A DNA stretch of 14,930 nt from an uncultured Eubacteriales bacterium (GTDB lineage: Bacteria; Bacillota; Clostridia; Oscillospirales; Acutalibacteraceae). Of this stretch, positions 1 to 7,947 are shown piece by piece. The DNA lies in the NCBI GenBank assembly GCA_934408795.1, contig CAKRVQ010000009.1, forward strand, positions 1 through 14,930, written 5' to 3'. The position numbers and the translations under genes are program-made. A model generated the notes under the pieces. The model had not been told where the DNA came from. It ran no database searches and worked only from the letters and a program-made list of their open reading frames with translations. Positions within the stretch are counted from its first letter, which is position 1, and each line of letters starts with the position of its first letter.

Positions 1-363
1 AGTAAGGATATCCCGTCGGCGTGGGAGTTTGTAAAGTGGTGGACACAGGCAGATACTCAGTCAAGATACGGAACCGATCTTGAGACCGTTATGGGAACCG
101 GCGCAAGATACGCTTCGGCAAATGTTGAGGCGATGAAGTCGGTGCAGTGGGACAGAAATGTTGCCAAATCACTGTCGGTCCAGCTTGAAAATGTTGTGGG
201 TATGCCGCAGATAGCGGGCTCTTATTTCACATCGCGTCACTTCGACTTTGCTTTCAGAGATGTTGTTTACAACAGTGTAAACTCGCGTGAGGCACTTGAG
301 GATGCAAGTGAGGATATCACAACCGAGATTCAGGATAAGCGCAGCGAATTCTATGATGAATAA
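1..363 (+). CDS. Extracellular solute-binding protein, C-terminal part (partial)
   Basis: The frame is open from the window's first base to the TAA at 361-363, so this is the last 120 residues of a protein that starts upstream. The segment AWEFVKWWTQADTQSRYG, followed by an MGTGARYASANVEA stretch, is the usual C-terminal end of family-1 carbohydrate-binding proteins of ABC importers: the 'replace or extend the window of sugar' helix followed by a conserved Ala-Arg-Tyr region. The protein should sit outside the membrane and hand sugar to the permease pair that begins 50 bases downstream. Signal peptide and lipobox lie outside the window and cannot be checked. An internal ATG at 91 is not the start, because the homology begins before it. 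The family call is strong; the substrate is unknown. Confidence 0.85.
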   Translation, partial: SKDIPSAWEFVKWWTQADTQSRYGTDLETVMGTGARYASANVEAMKSVQWDRNVAKSLSVQLENVVGMPQIAGSYFTSRHFDFAFRDVVYNSVNSREALEDASEDITTEIQDKRSEFYDE

Positions 364-389
364 GTACGGATCGCTTTGTACCGTATTTT
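362..389 (+). terminator. Weak intergenic hairpin (possible attenuator or mRNA stabiliser)
   Basis: Bases 362-369 can pair with 381-388 (8 pairs including one G-U), leaving an 11-base loop, and the right arm runs into TTTT. It overlaps the stop codon of the binding-protein gene and lies before the permease RBS. Similar hairpins after binding-protein genes are known to raise their expression relative to the permeases. The stem is short, so it may be fortuitous. Confidence 0.3.
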
Positions 390-401
390 GATTCAACCAA
401 C

Positions 402-406
402 GGAGG
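402..406 (+). promoter_or_regulatory. RBS that favours the second of two adjacent ATGs
   Basis: GGAGG at 402-406 is 3 bases from the ATG at 410 but 6 bases from the ATG at 413. The latter spacing fits the 6-8 bases seen before most other genes here, so 413 is the preferred start of the first permease. Confidence 0.6.
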
Positions 407-412
407 AAAATG

Positions 413-1342
413 ATGGAAGGCGTTACAGTTAAAAAGCCTATAAAAAAGAGCGGTGGTCTGTTCAGAACAATGTGGAACTGCAGAGAAGATTATCTCTTTA
501 TGCTCCCGTTTTTGGTACTGTTCTTTGTTTTCACGGTGCTGCCGGTGCTTATATCCATAGTCCTGAGCTTCACCTACTTCAATGTTCTTGAACCGCCTAA
601 GTTTATAGGACTTCAGAATTACTTTAAGCTCTTTCTGAATGACGACCTGTTTGTTAAGGCGCTTTCTACCACATTGATCATTTCAATAATCACCGGACCC
701 GTGGGATATATTCTGTCACTCGGCCTCGGTTGGCTCGTGAGCGAATTCGGTCCTAAGACAAGAGCGCTTCTGACCCTGCTTTTCTATGCTCCGTCCCTTT
801 CGGGCGGTCTCGCATCGGTATGGCTTATCGTCTTCAGCGGCGACCAGTACGGTATTCTGAACGGTGCGCTGCTTTCGATGAACATCATATATGAGCCGAT
901 ACAATGGCTGACCGATACAAACTATATGATGGCAGTCGCCATAATCGTTATCATTTGGTCCAGCCTCGGAACAAGCTTCCTTTCATTCGTCGCAGGATTC
1001 CAGGGAATGGATAAAAAGCTTTTCGAAGCGGGCGCGGTCGACGGTATTCAGAACCGCTTCCAGGAACTCTGGTTCATAACCCTTCCGTCAATTCGTCCTC
1101 AGATGATGTTCGGCGCCGTTATGAGTATAACCCAATCGTTTGGTGTCGGCGCGGTAATTTCTCAGATATTCGGTTTCCCGAGCACGGGTTACGCGCTTTA
1201 TACCATGGTCCACGAACTTGAGGACTACGGTAATATCAGATTTGAGATGGGCTATGCATCGGCTATTGCGACCATACTCTTCATAATAATGATCGTTTCA
1301 AATAAGGTAGTGCAGAATTTGCTTTCAAAGGTGGGTCAGTAG
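413..1342 (+). CDS. Carbohydrate ABC transporter permease, MalF/LplB type (first pair)
   Basis: This is one half of the membrane channel of an ABC sugar importer. The 309-residue protein has a charged N-terminus with no cleavable signal, then about six hydrophobic helices starting near residues 27-52 (LFMLPFLVLFFVFTVLPVL). The cytoplasmic coupling (EAA) loop is at about residues 205-227, with EAGAVDGIQNRFQELWFITLPSI matching the EAA---DG---------I-LP pattern that docks on the ATPase. Length is normal for the family. It follows a binding-protein gene and is one base from the MalG-type partner, so the three form one transporter. The ATG at 410 is also possible and would add one Met; RBS spacing favours 413. 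The substrate cannot be read from the sequence. Confidence 0.92.
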   Translation: MEGVTVKKPIKKSGGLFRTMWNCREDYLFMLPFLVLFFVFTVLPVLISIVLSFTYFNVLEPPKFIGLQNYFKLFLNDDLFVKALSTTLIISIITGPVGYILSLGLGWLVSEFGPKTRALLTLLFYAPSLSGGLASVWLIVFSGDQYGILNGALLSMNIIYEPIQWLTDTNYMMAVAIIVIIWSSLGTSFLSFVAGFQGMDKKLFEAGAVDGIQNRFQELWFITLPSIRPQMMFGAVMSITQSFGVGAVISQIFGFPSTGYALYTMVHELEDYGNIRFEMGYASAIATILFIIMIVSNKVVQNLLSKVGQ

Positions 1343-1343
1343 A

Positions 1344-2210
1344 ATGGCAAAAAGAGTCAAAGCAACACAGCGTGTCAGCCGTTCTGTCGGCGGCACCGTG
1401 TGTCTGTTTATCTTTATGATAATTTTTGCGTTCTTCATGGTCCTGCCCATGTGGCTCGCAATCTGTAACTCATTGAAACCGCTCAGCGAATTGTGGGAAT
1501 TCCCGCCGAAGTTTTATGTCAGGAACCCTACTTTTAAGAACTTCATTGATATGTTCAATGATATGTCCGACTCACTCGTGCCTTTCACCCGTTACATATT
1601 TAATACCCTGTTCATAACCGCAGCCGGAACCGCAGGAAATATCATACTTTCCTCAATGTGCGCGTTCCCGCTCGCAAAAAAGAAATTTCCCGGTAAAGAA
1701 GGTATATTCCAGGTCATCGTCCTTTCACTTATGTTTAACGGTACGGTCACCGCTATACCGAACTACATAATTATGTCAGCCCTCGGCTGGATAGATACTC
1801 CTTGGTCATTGGTGGTTCCCGCATTTGCAAGCACCCTGGGACTCTACCTTATGAAGCAGTTTATGGAGCAGTCGGTTCCTACATCACTGCTTGAGGCTGC
1901 AAGGATCGACGGCGCAAGCCAGTGGCTTATATTCTGGAAGATCGTTATGCCCTGCGTAAAACCCGCATGGCTTACCCAGTTGCTCCTGTCGGTCCAGTCA
2001 CTCTGGAACCTCGGTTCCTCGACCTATATTTTCAGTGACGAGAAAAAGACTCTTGCATATGCACTGAGCCAGATAGTATCGGGCGGTATTGCAAAAGCAG
2101 GTGTCGGCGCCGCGGTTGCCGTATTTATGATGATCGTTCCTATAGGAATATTTATTTTCTCGCAAAGCAACATAATTGACACGATGGCAACATCAGGTAT
2201 GAAGGATTAG
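1344..2210 (+). CDS. Carbohydrate ABC transporter permease, MalG/LplC type (first pair)
   Basis: This is the second channel subunit of the first transporter, 288 residues. A basic N-terminus is followed by a long hydrophobic helix (about residues 18-41) and five further membrane segments. The EAA loop is well preserved at about residues 184-206 (EAARIDGASQWLIFWKIVMP), and the segment FPLAKKKFPGK just before it is typical of MalG-type proteins. The gene starts one base after the previous stop and its RBS is the weak AAAGGTGGG inside the upstream gene, so its translation is probably coupled to that of the partner. The protein ends in a normal short cytoplasmic tail (TMATSGMKD). Confidence 0.92.
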   Translation: MAKRVKATQRVSRSVGGTVCLFIFMIIFAFFMVLPMWLAICNSLKPLSELWEFPPKFYVRNPTFKNFIDMFNDMSDSLVPFTRYIFNTLFITAAGTAGNIILSSMCAFPLAKKKFPGKEGIFQVIVLSLMFNGTVTAIPNYIIMSALGWIDTPWSLVVPAFASTLGLYLMKQFMEQSVPTSLLEAARIDGASQWLIFWKIVMPCVKPAWLTQLLLSVQSLWNLGSSTYIFSDEKKTLAYALSQIVSGGIAKAGVGAAVAVFMMIVPIGIFIFSQSNIIDTMATSGMKD

Positions 2211-2225
2211 GAGGAAAACGAGCTG

Positions 2226-4343
2226 ATGAAAAAGAAAATCGTTTGCCTGTTCTTCGCCTTCGTCCTTCTTATGATCGCCGCGGTTCCCCTTACCGCGTCG
2301 GCGGAAAACAGTGATTATAACTATAATCTCCCTTACTTCCCTTATACATATGATGCCAACGGGCAGGCGGTGCTGACACCGTCGCCGTACTCAGCCGTGC
2401 GGACCATAAACGGCGCTTCACTCGGCATCGGCGGCATGCGTAACCCGTCGGATATCTTTTACTTTGAAAAGAACGGCAGTATCTATATAACCGATACCGG
2501 AAACTCAAGGGTCATCATACTCGATAAACAGTTTAAGCTCACCGGAGTTATTGATTCATTTGTAAATGCAGAGGGAAATAAAGATACCTTCCTCAACCCG
2601 TCGGCGACCTATGTCCGCACGGTGACGAAAGACGGTGTCGATCATGACCTTCTCTATATATCGGATACCGACAATTCAAGGATCGTCTGTCTCGATGCAA
2701 ATACACATGATCTCGTAAAGGTCTATAATCGTCCCGACATCCCGATCCTCGGCGAGAATTATGCATTTTTGCCGAAAAGGATAGCGGTCGACCTCGCGGG
2801 AAGAATTTATGTCCTGGTCAAAAATGTCAACCAGGGTATAGTGCTTCTCGATCCCGACGGTAATTTCGTAAAATTGGCAGGTGCCCCGAAGGTTCAGTCC
2901 GAATTTTCACTCTGGGATCTGTTTATGACAGACGCTCAGCTTGAAAATATGAAAAAGTCTGTTCCTACCGAGTATAATTCGATACATATCGATAAAGACG
3001 GATTTATATATGTGTCAACGACCACAGACGGTGTTAACCCGATAGCAAGACTCAATACGCAGGGAGACGACATACTGCTGTACTCCTCGGGCAATAATCC
3101 GCAGGGCGACAGCAACTATTCCGTGTACCCGGCAGTAACCTCCGCCTTCGTTGATGTGGCGGTAAGAAACGACGGCATCTATGCCGCAATAGACACAACA
3201 ATGGGCAGAGTCTTTGTCTACGATAAAGAAGGTTCGCTGCTCTATGCTTTCGGCGGCACGGGAAATCAGAAGGGTACCTTCTACAGTCCCGGTGCGGTTG
3301 AAATGTTCGATAATGTGATATTGGTCTCCGATATCCATTATAATACAATTACCGTATTTAAACAGAGTCAATTCGGCGAGTATGTCGATAAGGCGGTCAC
3401 CTTTATGGTGGACGGCGACTACGACAACGCGAATATTTATTGGAATAAGATTCTTGATATCTGCCCGAGCTATGATTCGGCGTACATTTACCTCGCCCGA
3501 GTTGATATACAGAACAAGAACTATTCCGAAGCCCTCTCCATGCTTAAGGGTACCGGTAAAATGGATTACTACTCCAAGGCGTTCAAGGGTGTTCGCGACC
3601 AGTTCGTGAGAAACAACTTCACCGTTCTGTTTATAGGCTTGCTGGTCCTTATAGCGGCAATAGTGGTCTGCAAGGTGCTTTTCAAAAAGTATAAGGTCAT
3701 TGAAAAGATAGACAGCGTCAAGGTCTTAAGAGAGTACCGCTATTCAAACTATGTTATGTTCCATCCGTTTGACGGCTTCTGGGACCTCAAACGCGAAAAG
3801 CGCGGCAGCCTTAAGGCGGCAAACATATTGCTGGTGCTCTTCATAATAACCTACGCACTCCGCGCACAATATACCTCGTATATGTTCTCGGGACTCCTTC
3901 CGAATCAGATAAATGTCTTCTTTGAACTAGCAAAGATGCTGATTCCGATATTCCTGTGGATCGTGTCCAACTGGTGCTTTACCACACTTATGTCCGGTGA
4001 AGGCACAATGAAGGACATATATATAGCGACTATGTACGCATTAAAACCGTACATAATCACCGCGATCCCCCTGCTGCTGCTTTCGCATTGCCTGTCAGCC
4101 GATGAAGCGTTCATTTATACATCGATCAGCACGATAGTGATGATATGGATGCTCGCCCTCATTCTTCTCGGAATGAAGACAACGCATGACTACTCAATGC
4201 TTAAAGGAATCATTGCAGCGGTACTCACACTTGTCGGCATACTGTTGATAATATTCCTTGCACTTGTTATTGCCAATGTCGTACAGGATATATACGACCT
4301 GATCTCAAGCATTGTCAGGGAAATCAGCTACAGAACCTATTGA
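2226..4343 (+). CDS. Secreted NHL-propeller / TPR-like / Yip1-domain membrane protein
   Basis: A 705-residue multi-domain protein of unknown role, set between two transporter cassettes. Residues 1-26 are a signal peptide ending in TASA. Residues about 73-384 hold six NHL-type repeats, each with the pattern 'G-IYITDT-NSRV--LD' (for example near 73-110, 123-165, 183-216, 250-281, 311-345 and 352-384), enough for one six-bladed beta-propeller outside the cell. Residues about 388-455 look like a helical TPR-like pair (DYDNANIYWNKIL, NYSEALSMLKG). A membrane helix follows at about 464-486. From about 503 the motif VMFHPFDGFWDLKREKRGS opens a Yip1-type domain with about five membrane helices to the C-terminus. 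The GGAGG RBS lies at 2210-2214, 11 bases before ATG. By position it is probably an accessory part of the sugar-uptake system; that role is inference. Confidence 0.85.
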   Translation: MKKKIVCLFFAFVLLMIAAVPLTASAENSDYNYNLPYFPYTYDANGQAVLTPSPYSAVRTINGASLGIGGMRNPSDIFYFEKNGSIYITDTGNSRVIILDKQFKLTGVIDSFVNAEGNKDTFLNPSATYVRTVTKDGVDHDLLYISDTDNSRIVCLDANTHDLVKVYNRPDIPILGENYAFLPKRIAVDLAGRIYVLVKNVNQGIVLLDPDGNFVKLAGAPKVQSEFSLWDLFMTDAQLENMKKSVPTEYNSIHIDKDGFIYVSTTTDGVNPIARLNTQGDDILLYSSGNNPQGDSNYSVYPAVTSAFVDVAVRNDGIYAAIDTTMGRVFVYDKEGSLLYAFGGTGNQKGTFYSPGAVEMFDNVILVSDIHYNTITVFKQSQFGEYVDKAVTFMVDGDYDNANIYWNKILDICPSYDSAYIYLARVDIQNKNYSEALSMLKGTGKMDYYSKAFKGVRDQFVRNNFTVLFIGLLVLIAAIVVCKVLFKKYKVIEKIDSVKVLREYRYSNYVMFHPFDGFWDLKREKRGSLKAANILLVLFIITYALRAQYTSYMFSGLLPNQINVFFELAKMLIPIFLWIVSNWCFTTLMSGEGTMKDIYIATMYALKPYIITAIPLLLLSHCLSADEAFIYTSISTIVMIWMLALILLGMKTTHDYSMLKGIIAAVLTLVGILLIIFLALVIANVVQDIYDLISSIVREISYRTY

Positions 4344-4359
4344 TTGACGGAGATGCAAG

Positions 4360-5838
4360 ATGAAGAAAAAGAAAATAGTATATCTTTCAATTGCTGCGGT
4401 CGCTGTCATTCTTGCCGCGGTGTTGATATTCCAGTTTGTGTTCCATACAAACATACCGATACACGCAGCAATAGACAACGACAAGTACACATCCTCGTCC
4501 GATGAAAACTGGAGCATCCTTAAAGACGGTACTGCGGTGATCGAAAATGACGGTTACAGATTGGAACTTGATGTCGCCACAACACACTTCACCGTGACCG
4601 ATAAGACCAACGGAAACAAGTTTACCTCGATCAACGAAGCCGCAGTCAGCGGACTTACCGGTGATAACCTCAATGAGTATTCATCGGAGCTCATAGTCGG
4701 ATATTATGATGCCGCAAGCGTAAAGAGCAATGTTGAGAGCTTCCTTAATTCGAATGCAAACAGCGTCGGATTCGAACTCAGTGAAGTCAAGACCGACGGC
4801 AACGCAATAAGAGTTTATTACACTCTTCGCAGGACACAGACAAAGGCGTTCGTCCCCAAAGCGTTCACTCAGGAAAAGCTTGAAAACGAGCTCGCCCCCA
4901 AGTTGTCTTCGGCATACAGAAACGGATTGATGGGCTTCTATCAGCTTTATAAGTCCGAGGATACCGATAAAGACACCGCGGCGATGAAAGAAGAATATAC
5001 CGCTCTGAACAGTCAGAATATGTATATCCTTCGCTACGAACCCGATGAAGCCGGTGAAAACACCCTCGCAATGCTCCTTGCCAAGTGTGAATACACCGAA
5101 GAGGATTACCTTGCCGATGCGGAAGAGCTCGGATTTGATGCGGGTGAGGCAGGCAAAACGGTAGGCTTCATAATACCGATCGAATACACATTGAATAACG
5201 ACGGATTCGAAGCCGAGATCCTCAGCGACAAGATCGTTTCCGAAAGTAAGTACTATAGCCTGGTACATATGACCCTTCTTCCGAATCTCGGAAGCTACGA
5301 GAGTAAGTCGGAAGGCTATGTTCTTGTGCCGGACGGCAGCGGAGCGATCATACAGGCGTCCGATAAATCGGGAAGCAATTTCCAAAGAGCGGTTTACGGA
5401 CATAATGATACGATCAAGGGCGACCGCAGCCAGCAGCTCGCACAAAATGTCGTGATGCCGGTCTTCGGAATGAACCGCGTGAATGACGGATTCTTCGGAA
5501 TCATAGAAGGCGCTGCCGAAGAGGCTACGATACACGCCGATATCTGCGGCGGAGTTAACCCTTCAACAAGAGCTTATGCCGAATTCAACAACCATACAAG
5601 CGATACTACAGGTATCGGCGCAAGCTCCGGTGTTTCTACGATATCCCTCTTCTCGCCCGAGGCGGTAAAAGAACATCCGAAGGTGAGATACATCCTTCTC
5701 GGCAAAAACAACAACACCTATTCGGATATGTCAGCCGTCTATCGCAATTATCTTATAGCCGAGGGCATGTTGACCGAAAGACTTACCGCGTCGGGGAACA
5801 TTCACCTCCGACGATTCTTTCCTCGGTGTTGCGTATAA
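4360..5838 (+). CDS. DUF5696-type membrane-anchored protein, N-terminal part (frameshifted)
   Basis: The first 492 codons of a large protein whose reading frame is broken. Residues 5-29 form a single membrane anchor after MKKKK, so the bulk should face outward. Hallmarks of the DUF5696 family are visible, including NLGSYESKSEGYVLVPDGSGAI (about 310-332), the VYGHNDTIKGD stretch, and VVMPVFGMNRVNDGFFGIIEG. Homology-like sequence runs to about codon 479; the last residues (HLRRFFPRCCV) are out of frame and end at a TAA at 5836-5838. The proper continuation is in the next frame, from about 5799. The RBS ACGGAGA is 7 bases before the ATG at 4360. It lies 16 bases after the NHL-Yip1 gene. The function of the family is not established; a surface role in glycan uptake is inference from the neighbours. 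Confidence 0.8.
   Translation: MKKKKIVYLSIAAVAVILAAVLIFQFVFHTNIPIHAAIDNDKYTSSSDENWSILKDGTAVIENDGYRLELDVATTHFTVTDKTNGNKFTSINEAAVSGLTGDNLNEYSSELIVGYYDAASVKSNVESFLNSNANSVGFELSEVKTDGNAIRVYYTLRRTQTKAFVPKAFTQEKLENELAPKLSSAYRNGLMGFYQLYKSEDTDKDTAAMKEEYTALNSQNMYILRYEPDEAGENTLAMLLAKCEYTEEDYLADAEELGFDAGEAGKTVGFIIPIEYTLNNDGFEAEILSDKIVSESKYYSLVHMTLLPNLGSYESKSEGYVLVPDGSGAIIQASDKSGSNFQRAVYGHNDTIKGDRSQQLAQNVVMPVFGMNRVNDGFFGIIEGAAEEATIHADICGGVNPSTRAYAEFNNHTSDTTGIGASSGVSTISLFSPEAVKEHPKVRYILLGKNNNTYSDMSAVYRNYLIAEGMLTERLTASGNIHLRRFFPRCCV
5793..5798 (+). other. Frameshift site (one extra base in a GGGGAA run)
   Basis: Before this run the DUF5696-type sequence is in the frame of position 4360; after it the continuation is one frame on (position 5981's frame). 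Removing one G or one A from GGGGAA gives the same result, ...TASGTFTSDDSFLGVAY..., and an uninterrupted 861-residue protein. A single-base insertion in a short run suggests a sequencing error or a recent mutation. It does not resemble a -1 programmed slippery site. Confidence 0.85.
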
Positions 5839-6946
5839 AAGGGAAAATGTCATATCTACGCTGAGCGGCATCAGCACCGCCGTAGATAAGCTCGGAGAGC
5901 TCGGAGTCGATAACATAAATGTCAGACTTAAGGCTCTCGGTAACGGAGGACTTTTCCAGGGACTCGCCGATGATTTCTATATGAGCAGCGGAGTGGGAGG
6001 CGCCGAGGATATCCGCAATCTTAAGGATAAGGTGTCAGCGAATAACGGGATCCTTTATATCGACGATAATATAGGTGTCGTTTATGACAGCCCGACATTC
6101 GGACGCTTTATGAAGCAGAAGCACGCATCACGCAGAATAGATAAGCTTACCGCAAGCTCCGGCAGCTTTAACCTTGTGTCAAGAGACACCGACAGACTCA
6201 CATACAGACATTACCTCCTTTCACCGATGTATTTCGGAACAATGGCGGAGGAGTTTGCCGAAGGCTTTGTCGATACGGTCGGCACCGGTGAGGGCTACGG
6301 ATATTCCTGGTCGGGATACGGAAGCAGACTGTGGGCCGATTACAGTGAAAGCCACCAGTGCGACAGGTCGATAACCCGCGACCTTTCGACAGAGGCATTC
6401 AAAAAGGCTAAAGAAACATTCACTGCAGGAGCAATTACGGACGGCGGATTTATGTACGCCGTGAAGGAAGCCTCCGCAGTGCTTAATGTCCCGGTCAGCG
6501 ATTCACTGTATGACTCGGTCAGCTATAAGGTTCCTTTCTACCAGATGGTCCTGCACGGATACATAGATTATGCCGGAGCACCGATTAACATTGCGGCGGA
6601 TTCATCCCTCAACAAGCTTAATTTGATAGAATCCGGAGCACTTGCATACTATTCGTGCTACACCGAAGACAATTCGCTCATAAAAAATGTCTACGATCGC
6701 TCTTATCAGTACCCGACAAGGATCGGCGGTATATACGACGAGATCAGCGAGACATATAAAGAATTCAATTCGATCTTCGCTTCACTCCGTACTCAGACCA
6801 TCGTAAAACATGAGCGCCTTGAGCTCAATGTTTATCGCACGACATATGAGGACGGTACCGAGATCATAGTAAACTACAATAACTACGATGTTGTGGCGGA
6901 CGGTAAGACCGTCGGAACAAATAACTACATCGTAGTGACCGAGTAA
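5799..6946 (+). pseudogene. DUF5696-type protein, C-terminal part (out of frame with its start)
   Basis: The remaining 380 or so codons of the same gene, in the +1 frame, ending at TAA 6944-6946. The sequence continues the family without a gap: DDSFLGVAYKRENVIST, then GELGVDNINVRLKALGNGGLF, which matches the family's 'G--N-NVR--G---GG' segment. A Trp/Tyr-rich part (YGYSWSGYGSRLWADYSES) and a C-terminal beta-rich tail (TTYEDGTEIIVNYNNYDVV) follow. The first in-frame ATG is 5981, with no RBS at a usable distance (a GGAGG at 5945-5949 is 31 bases away), so independent translation is unlikely. If the frameshift is an assembly error, this and the upstream part are one intact gene, 4360-6946. Confidence 0.75.
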
Positions 6947-6959
6947 AGGAGGCTTGTAA

Positions 6960-7934
6960 ATGTCGGAAAACAATACAGTTACCGTCGGAAACGATCCGGC
7001 AGCCGCGGCAGTAAAGCCTCCGAAAAAGAAGAGACGCCCGCTTTCTCTTGAAAAAAAGCAGGCAAGAATGGGATATATTTTCGTTATCCCGCTTCTGTTC
7101 GGTCTCTGCTTCCTGTTCCTGCCGAACATCGTAAACACGGTCATCTTCTCGCTTAACGATACGGAGATCACGCCGGACGGTTATCTTTTACATTGGAAAG
7201 GCCTGTACTATTACAATCAGGCATTGACCGTGAACCCCCAGTTCAAAAAGCTTCTTATCTCATCATACGGAGAAATGATAGCTCAAGTCCCCACGATAGT
7301 GGTCTTCAGCCTTTTCTTCGCATCGATACTTAATCAGAAGTTTAAAGGCAGGGTTGTGGCAAGAGCAATATTCTTCCTCCCGGTTATAATTTCAACCGGC
7401 GTTATGCTCAGCGTTAACTCGGCATTTAACCTTGTTGATTTTGCCTCCGGCCGTTCCTCACTCAATGATGCGATAGATACCGCGTCGGCGTCGGGATTGG
7501 ATATAACGATGCTGTTGAAAGAGCTCAACCTCGGCGAGGGAATTACCGACTTTATCGCCTCCGCCGCAAACGGAGTTTACGATATAGTAAGCAGCTCGGG
7601 TATGCAGATATTCATACTTCTTGCCGCATTCCAGGAAATACCCAATCCGCTTTATGAAGCCGCACAGGTCGAAGGCTGCTCAAAGTGGGAAACCTTCTGG
7701 AAAATAACCATCCCGATGGTCTCGCGTCAGATAGTGGTTGTCACGGTCTATACGGTCATTGATTCGTTCACCAAGAATAACAGTGCGCTTTTCAAATACA
7801 TATCCGATAACACCTGGTCGAGAACGCAGTATGCGGACGGCACGAGTATGTATATGATCTATGCGCTCTCTCTTGCAGTGGTACTCGGACTTGTGGCCGG
7901 TCTGACATCCCTCATATCAAAGAAACTGAAGTAG
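6960..7934 (+). CDS. Carbohydrate ABC transporter permease, MalF type (second pair)
   Basis: This is a channel subunit of a second ABC sugar importer, 324 residues. The N-terminal 39 residues are polar and very basic (PPKKKRRPLSLEKKQARMG) and cytoplasmic. The first helix is at about 40-62. An enlarged loop of about 60 residues (about 150-212, with LLKELNLGEGITDFIASAANGVYDIVSSSG) separates two central helices; I recall similar loops in permeases found beside DUF5696 genes. The EAA loop at about 233 reads EAAQVEGCSKWETFWKITIP, with Glu-Gly-Cys in place of the usual Asp-Gly-Ala. A strong AAAGGAGG is 7 bases before the ATG. It is only about 31 percent charged/polar after the leader, as expected for a membrane protein. 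The match to its downstream MalG partner is by position. Confidence 0.9.
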   Translation: MSENNTVTVGNDPAAAAVKPPKKKRRPLSLEKKQARMGYIFVIPLLFGLCFLFLPNIVNTVIFSLNDTEITPDGYLLHWKGLYYYNQALTVNPQFKKLLISSYGEMIAQVPTIVVFSLFFASILNQKFKGRVVARAIFFLPVIISTGVMLSVNSAFNLVDFASGRSSLNDAIDTASASGLDITMLLKELNLGEGITDFIASAANGVYDIVSSSGMQIFILLAAFQEIPNPLYEAAQVEGCSKWETFWKITIPMVSRQIVVVTVYTVIDSFTKNNSALFKYISDNTWSRTQYADGTSMYMIYALSLAVVLGLVAGLTSLISKKLK

Positions 7935-7947
7935 GAGGGATGACAGA

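Noticed and set aside
4681..5535. A 284-codon open frame on the minus strand
   Set aside because: It is fully antisense to the clearly recognisable DUF5696-type coding sequence, has no RBS and its product has no domain-like pattern. Codon bias of the real gene leaves the opposite strand open.
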